From contig JAXCGZ010004155.1 in the NCBI GenBank assembly GCA_037179515.1, positions 17,501 through 30,000 of the forward strand: DNA of 12,500 bases. The letters are read 5' to 3'. Below the pieces are notes generated by a model that had not been told where the DNA came from, did not search any database, and saw only the letters and a list, made by a program, of their open reading frames with translations. Source of the stretch: Halocaridina rubra (lineage: Eukaryota > Arthropoda > Malacostraca > Decapoda > Atyidae). The position numbers and the translations under genes were made by a program. Shown here piece after piece: positions 8,431-12,500 of the stretch (positions are counted from its first letter, which is position 1; every line of letters starts with the position of its first letter).

Positions 8431-8800
8431 TACCTCTCATCTTGTCTACTGATGCCAGCAATATTGCAGTGGGAACTGTCCTCGAAAAGATTAATCATGG
8501 AGTTTGTCAACCACTCGCCTTCTTCAGTAGAAAGCTTACTCCTGCTGAAACCCATTACTCCACCTTCGACAGGGAGCTTCTTGCTATTATTTCTCTGTCT
8601 GCCACTTCAAGCATTTTCTCAAAGGTGTCTCATTTACCATCCAATTGGACCATCTTCCACTTGTCCATGCATTTACCAAGCGAACAGATCCCTGTTCCGC
8701 AAGACAACAAAGATACCTCTCTACTATATCTGAGTTTAACTGTACTTTGCATCATGTCTCGGGAAAAAAGAATCCTGTCGCTGATGCACTTTCAAGAAAC
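8431..8800 (+). pseudogene. RNase H domain of pol (frameshifted)
   Basis: Removes the RNA strand during reverse transcription. In frame 3 it shows LSTDASNIAVG with catalytic Asp at 8451 and FSRKLTPAETHYSTFDRELLAI with catalytic Glu at 8574. Near 8590-8610 the reading frame changes to frame 2. There the third Asp lies in LDHLPL (8648-8650), followed by RQQRYLSTISEFNCTLHHVSGKKNPVADALSR, the standard RNase H end of gypsy elements. Without the shift the domain would be complete; no key acidic residue is lost. The frame-3 reading after 8600 runs to 8924 but is a false continuation. Confidence 0.88.
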
Positions 8801-10060
8801 ACTTTTTCATCCATATGCCTTAGCCTCGACTACAGACACCTCACAGAGCTACAGATACAAGATCCTGAAACGCAATCTTATCGTACATCACTCACATCTC
8901 TTCAATGGAAAGATTTACCAATAGACGAACAAGGGACCACCATCTTGTGTGATGTGAGTTCAGGACGACTTCGCCCCTGGATTCCTCAGCCTCTTCGATG
9001 ACACGTATTCCAACTTATTCATGGACTTTCTCATCCCTCCGGCCGATCAACTGCCATGCTCCTCAAGAAAATATTCATATGGCACGGCATAACAAAAGAC
9101 GCTAAATCTCGGTCCCGCTCCTGCTTGTCATGTCAAACTTCTAAAATCCACTGACATACTGAATCTGGAATTGGTACTTTTCCTCAGCCACAATGACGTT
9201 TTTCCCATGTCCATGTTGACATTGTGGGTCCTCTTCATCCATCAGAAAACAACAAATACATATTCACAATAGAGGATCGCTCAACACGATGGCCCGAGGC
9301 AGTACCCATGAAAGGGGCCACTGCCTCCTCCTGTGCTTCTGCCTTCCTATCTGTCTGGATCTCAAGATTTGGCATCCCCGAACATATTACATCAGATAGG
9401 GGTTCCACATTTACATCCTAACTTTGGAACTCTCTCAGTCAGCTCCTTGGTTCCACAAGCCATCACACAACGTCCTACAATTCAGAAGCCAATGGCATGG
9501 TTGAACGCATGCACAGAACACTAAAGGCAGCCCTCATCACCCGCTGCACAAGCAATTCTTGGACACATCAACTACCTTGGGTACCCCTTGGACTCCGAAC
9601 TACTCCCAATGAAGGTCTTAACATACCCTCAGCCAAGATGGTATATGGCGACCCCTTGGTGGTACTTGCGGAGTTTTACCCAAACAACAATCACCTTGAA
9701 GATATCGATCGTCTCCACCAGATAGTTGAAAAATACACACCTGTAAAACAAACATCCCAGAATAACAGAAAAACTTTCATTCCATGAGACCTCAACTCAG
9801 CCACCCACGTCTTCATCAGAACGGATAGTCATTGGACGCCTCTAACATCTCCTTACACTGGACCGTATAGAGTCATACGATGACGTTCAAAGGCATTCCT
9901 CCTTAACATCCATGGCACTGAGGAGTGGATATCCATTGACCGCTTGAAAGTCGCCTACCTTCAAGAAGATGATCCTCCTCCTATTCGTTTCTCTAGGGCA
10001 GGACGCCCTTTAGTCTCTTGCAAGGGGGGAGCATTTTACAAACGTACAAATTGTAAATAA
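8801..10060 (+). pseudogene. Integrase domain of pol (six stops, frame kept)
   Basis: Joins element DNA to the target. All in frame 2, ending at TAA 10058-10060 inside the 3' LTR. Zinc-binding part: HGLSH (His 9020, 9032) and C-x2-C (9122, 9131). Catalytic core: Asp 9218 in VDIVGPL, Asp 9395 in SDRGS and Glu 9503 in MVERMHR, with exactly 35 residues between the second Asp and the Glu. C-terminal GPY motif at 9860-9868 in YTGPYRVI. Stops at 8999, 9152, 9194, 9419, 9785 and 9881. Because no indel interrupts it, the original length can be read directly. The end has no chromodomain that I can recognise and no envelope gene follows. Confidence 0.9.
10022..10031 (+). promoter_or_regulatory. Polypurine tract
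   Basis: AAGGGGGGAG lies three bases before the 3' LTR. It is the expected primer for plus-strand DNA synthesis and overlaps the last codons of pol. Confidence 0.75.
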
Positions 10061-10329
10061 TATTTTTTATCAGAATATGTAATTATTGTAAATAGGTCAT
10101 CATTTAGTAATTATTAAGTTATTTTAAAGTTGTATTTAATGGGTCAATAATTACTCTTGGGTTGTTTGTAACTCCTCCCTCTGAAATAGCTGTACATATA
10201 AAAAACCCTGAATTTGATAATTAAATCAGTTCAATATTCTGCTTGTATTGGTGAACATCCTCTTTTATATATTAAGCAAAATAACTCTTCCTTTCCGTTT
10301 GAAGTAGTGAAGTAACTACAATCGTTACA
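10035..10329 (+). repeat. 3' LTR of the Ty3/gypsy element
   Basis: 295 bp, same length as the 5' LTR, with about 22 substitutions and no gaps by hand count (near 92.5% identity). It keeps TATAAAAAA (from 10197) and the TCAGTT initiator (10226-10231) at the same spacing as the 5' copy. The pol stop (10058-10060) lies within it. Confidence 0.92.
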
Positions 10330-10333
10330 CTCT
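10330..10333. repeat. Target-site duplication CTCT (right)
   Basis: Repeats 5866-5869. Extending the duplication by one base on either side fails, so it is exactly 4 bp. Confidence 0.85.
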
Positions 10334-11179
10334 CATCTCTTTCTTTCTTCACAATATTTGCATCATCTACAAACATTTTCATGAATGAAAATACAGACAC
10401 TGGTAGGACATTTGATATACAAGGACGGAGAGTGGCTCTAAAACTGAAACCTGTGGAAATCAGTTACTAACTCATCTCCACGCAGACACTGAGTGTCTTA
10501 CTCTAACCCTCAGTTTCCATCCCTCAAAGTAAGTTTTTATCCACTACATGACATTTCCATCTATTCTCGCCATTGTTTGCAGTTTCTTAAATAGTCTCCC
10601 ATGTTGGACAGTGTAAACTGCTTTCTGGAAGTCTGGGAATATGCAATCTGTCCAGCCAACTCTTTCCTGTAATATTCATTACATCATCATAAAATTCTAA
10701 TAAGTTTGTTATTGTTGATCTACCTCTCTGAAACCTTGCTGTTTCACTGACACAAAGTTGAAGGATTCCAAGTGAAGATATGTGTTTTCTTAGTAATTTC
10801 TCATAACTTTGCAAATCATGCTGGTCAAGGAAACAGTTCTATTGTTTAGAGCTGTATCCCTCTTTTCCTATTTGAAGATAGGTGCCACGTTCGCTCGTTT
10901 CCAGCATCTTGGAATCTCACCTGACTGCAGCGACTTTTCAAATGTGATACTTAATGATGCTGATATTGATTTAGTGCTTTTCTTTAGTTCATAAGGCGAT
11001 ATATAATCAGATCCTGTAGCTTTATGGGCATCTAACTTCATCAGCGCTCTGCATATCTCTGTGGCTGAATAGAAGATGTTCTCTAATACAGGTCCATGAG
11101 CTCCTATCTCTGCAAACTGTCTGAAACTCCTTTTACTATTCTCTGCAGATCTCTTCATCCGCCTCAGTGATGCTTCCAT
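10334..11179 (-). pseudogene. LINE copy D reverse transcriptase domain relic
   Basis: On the minus strand the frame from 11179 to 10868 encodes PVLEN, EICRALMKLDAHKATGSDYISPYELKK and IPRCWKRANVAPIFK, the RT fingers. The frame from 10814 to 10587 encodes EKLLRKHI, GRSTITNLLEFYDDV and a broken DTVPHG-like region. The block between 10587 and 10380 is badly decayed, including SGVPQGS. The catalytic box reads FVDD at 10373-10362 in place of FADD in copy B; both fit the x-x-D-D active site. The gene is interrupted by the LTR element just after this box. Compared with copy B, different sites are mutated, so an intact consensus could be read only from several copies. Confidence 0.82.
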
Positions 11180-11630
11180 TAGCCCTCTTAAGCTTTAAAA
11201 CCCGTTCTTTTACCTGCACTTTTCCTCTGATAAAACTGTGGAAAAGTGTGGGATATTCTTCAACCTTCCTGGTGAGATCCGTTTCATAGTTTCTCTCTGC
11301 CCCTCTTCTATTACTTAGGAAATCATTTCCTGCTCTGTTATATGTCTGCCAGGCACTTTTGCTTTTTCTGCTCCTATACCTTTTCCAGGAATTTGTTTCT
11401 CCACTCCTTAACAATCTTACACTTATTATCATACCATTTCTGCATGGCATGAATAACTCCTATTTTGGTGGAAGGTATGCAATAATCTACTATATTCCCA
11501 TATTCATCACAAAAGATGTCGTACATTGCTTGTACAGATTTGTTGTTAAATAAGATCCTCCAGTCAGTAACTGCTAAAAGATATTTTTATGTAATCTCCT
11601 TTCGAATACTTCAACCTCGTGTCCTCATTG
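11136..11630 (-). pseudogene. LINE copy D linker between endonuclease and RT
   Basis: A region of roughly 500 bp present in copy D and missing from copy B. The open frame from 11450 to 11136 encodes a basic segment with KRYRSRKSKSAWQTYNRAG, then FHSFIRGK, VLKLKRANGSITEADEEICRE. The end (a GSIT-DEE-like stretch leading to the RT) is a common linker pattern in CR1/L2/jockey ORF2. No catalytic residues are expected. A frame change near 11500 to 11560 separates it from the endonuclease. Its function is not known to me; it spaces two domains of one polypeptide. Confidence 0.7.
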
Positions 11631-12358
11631 CCTCTATTCTCAAGCAGAGTATCTTTGATGATATACTCCATCAACAACACACAGTGATCATTCTTTCCAA
11701 TTAGTGGTTCAGTCTCATTTTTTGTGATATCTAACACATTATTTGTGAATTCTAGATCAAGCAGCAATGGCTCATCCCCACCTCTGGCCTTCGATAGCTC
11801 CAGTAAATGTTGGTGTGGGAAATTCCCTTGTACGCAGTCTAGGAATCTTGCAACAAATGAATCCTCCCCACTGAGTGGGTCAAGATTTATCCAGTCTCTT
11901 TTTCCATAATTAATATTTCCCGTAATCAAAATTCTACATTTTCTCTACCGTGCAATGTTAACAACTGAGTTTATGAATTCAATAGTACCTATATGACTTT
12001 CCTCATAAACTTCTACCCTATGTTGGTTCCTTGGTGGGTTATATACAACAGTTATTATAATGCTATCTGATCCAGTCCTTATGCAAGCAACAAGAAATTC
12101 CTTGAACTCACTTTCTATAACCAAGTTTATATCTTCAACCTGAAGTCTTTCACTTATGAGTAGTGCTCTCAATCCACCAGTCCTCTCAGATCTTTCAACC
12201 CTTAATATTCTAAAGACACAGGATAGACTGTGACAATTTTATGTCCTCACTTAACTTAGTCTCTGTAACCGCTACTATATCTCCTTTACTGTTGTGAATC
12301 ATATACTTTAATTATACTGCCTTACCAGATACCCCATCAGCATTTGTGTACAGTCATC
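11564..12358 (-). pseudogene. LINE copy D endonuclease domain relic
   Basis: Minus-strand pieces: YTNADGVSGK near 12352 and VTETKLSED near 12260 (catalytic Asn and Glu positions), then a frame change near 12210. The frame 12172-11945 holds ALLISERLQVED, IIITVVYNPPRNQH and VEVYEESHIGTI. The frame 11929-11564 holds ITGNINYG (GDFN expected), W-NLDPLSGEDSF, LLLDLEFTNNV and PLIGKNDHCVLL, with the conserved Asp-His retained but Ser replaced by Asn. It is slightly longer than in copy B, which lost about ten codons before this last motif. In-frame stops and at least two shifts make it inactive. Confidence 0.8.
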
Positions 12359-12500
12359 TTAATGAGGCCCCATCCCCTGATCTTCTATCAATATCTTCTT
12401 TATCAAACCTTTGTCTGGAAGAACTCTTAAATGAAAATTTTTCTTCTTTTCTTCATTTCTCTCCTCATTTAACGTTCTAGCCTCTTGCAACATGTTTTTT
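12359..12500 (-). pseudogene. LINE copy D ORF1 C-terminal end (open to window edge)
   Basis: On the minus strand the frame is open from the window edge to TAA at 12359-12361. It reads LQEARTLNEERNEEKK, then a basic stretch with HLRVLPDKG, and ends EDQGMGPH. Copy B has the same start and end but 13 fewer codons in between, so one copy has an in-frame deletion. The ending fits ORF1 proteins of arthropod CR1/L2-type LINEs in which a basic tail follows an RRM-like fold (inference). The ORF2 endonuclease begins immediately after. Because only the last 47 codons are visible, its integrity upstream cannot be known. Confidence 0.6.

Larger units (their letters stand above)
5870..10329 (+). mobile_element. 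Ty3/gypsy LTR retrotransposon, CsRn1-type, complete structure but inactive
   Basis: A 4460-bp element: 5' LTR (5870-6164), tRNA-Trp-like primer binding site (6166-6181), gag, protease, RT, RNase H, integrase, purine tract (10022-10031) and 3' LTR (10035-10329), flanked by CTCT. The integrase follows RT/RNase H, as in Ty3/gypsy. The CsRn1 placement rests on the tRNA-Trp-type primer site and the C-x2-H-x9-C-x3-C type gag box (His now Asp). There is no envelope gene: the integrase frame runs into the 3' LTR. The LTRs have equal length and differ at about 22 positions. One gag stop, eight pol stops and several frameshifts make it non-autonomous. It lies inside LINE copy D and is therefore younger than that copy. 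Confidence 0.93.
10334..12500 (-). mobile_element. LINE copy D, 5' part (right of the nested LTR element; runs off the window)
   Basis: Read on the minus strand from 12500 this holds the ORF1 end, endonuclease, linker and RT up to the catalytic box at 10362-10373. About 30 bases later the LTR element interrupts it, and the rest is at 5111-5869. Together the visible copy is about 2.9 kb and has no large internal deletion, unlike copy B. It still carries stops and shifts. Its 5' end is outside the window, so full length cannot be judged. Confidence 0.9.

Noticed and set aside
8452..8733. Plus-strand frame-1 frame overlapping RNase H
   Set aside because: Shadow of pol. The catalytic motifs are in frame 3 before about 8600 and in frame 2 after it.
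9787..10034. Possible envelope gene between integrase and 3' LTR
   Set aside because: The integrase frame (GPY motif at 9860-9868) fills this space and runs into the LTR; there is no room for a separate envelope gene and no signal or membrane segment.
10809..11909. Several plus-strand frames of about 60 codons
   Set aside because: Antisense shadows of LINE copy D, whose minus-strand translation shows endonuclease and RT motifs.

Overview
The window is eukaryotic repeat DNA with no host gene that I can support. Long dinucleotide microsatellites, a non-LTR (LINE) family of CR1/L2/jockey-like type and a Ty3/gypsy element of apparent CsRn1 type fit an invertebrate genome. A decapod crustacean or other arthropod is my best guess; this is inferred from style, because nothing here fixes the taxon.

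Layout. 1-75: tRNA-derived SINE head. 91-200: (AT)n/(GT)n tract. 201-866: LINE copy A (minus, 5' truncated). About 867-1040: unassigned. About 1040-3771: LINE copy B (plus; ORF1 end, endonuclease, reverse transcriptase and C-terminal region, all broken). 3772-4191: compound microsatellite (CATA)n-(TA)n-(TG)n. 4192-5013: LINE copy C (minus, 5' truncated, with a clean C-terminal reading frame). 5014-5110: (GT)n. 5111-5869 and 10330-12500: LINE copy D (minus), one copy split in two by an LTR retrotransposon at 5870-10329.

The LTR element is structurally complete: two 295-bp LTRs, a tRNA-Trp-like primer binding site, gag with an unusual Cys-His box, protease, RT, RNase H, integrase with an exact D-x35-E spacing, a purine tract, and a 4-bp CTCT target duplication. 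Removing the element and one CTCT restores gap-free alignment of LINE D with LINE B. The element is dead: its frames carry several stops and shifts, and its LTRs differ at about 22 of 295 sites by hand count.

The most interesting signals are these. (1) All four LINE 3' ends share a stem-loop followed by a 14-bp unit present once or twice, and each then passes directly into an AC-rich microsatellite. This suggests that the tail is a reverse-transcription signal, that microsatellites are the landing sites, or both. (2) The gag and pol frames of the LTR element meet at A AAA AAC in exactly the right phase for -1 frameshifting. (3) The LTR carries a TATA box and an initiator at matching spacing in both copies. 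(4) LINEs B and C form a long inverted repeat around the AT tract.
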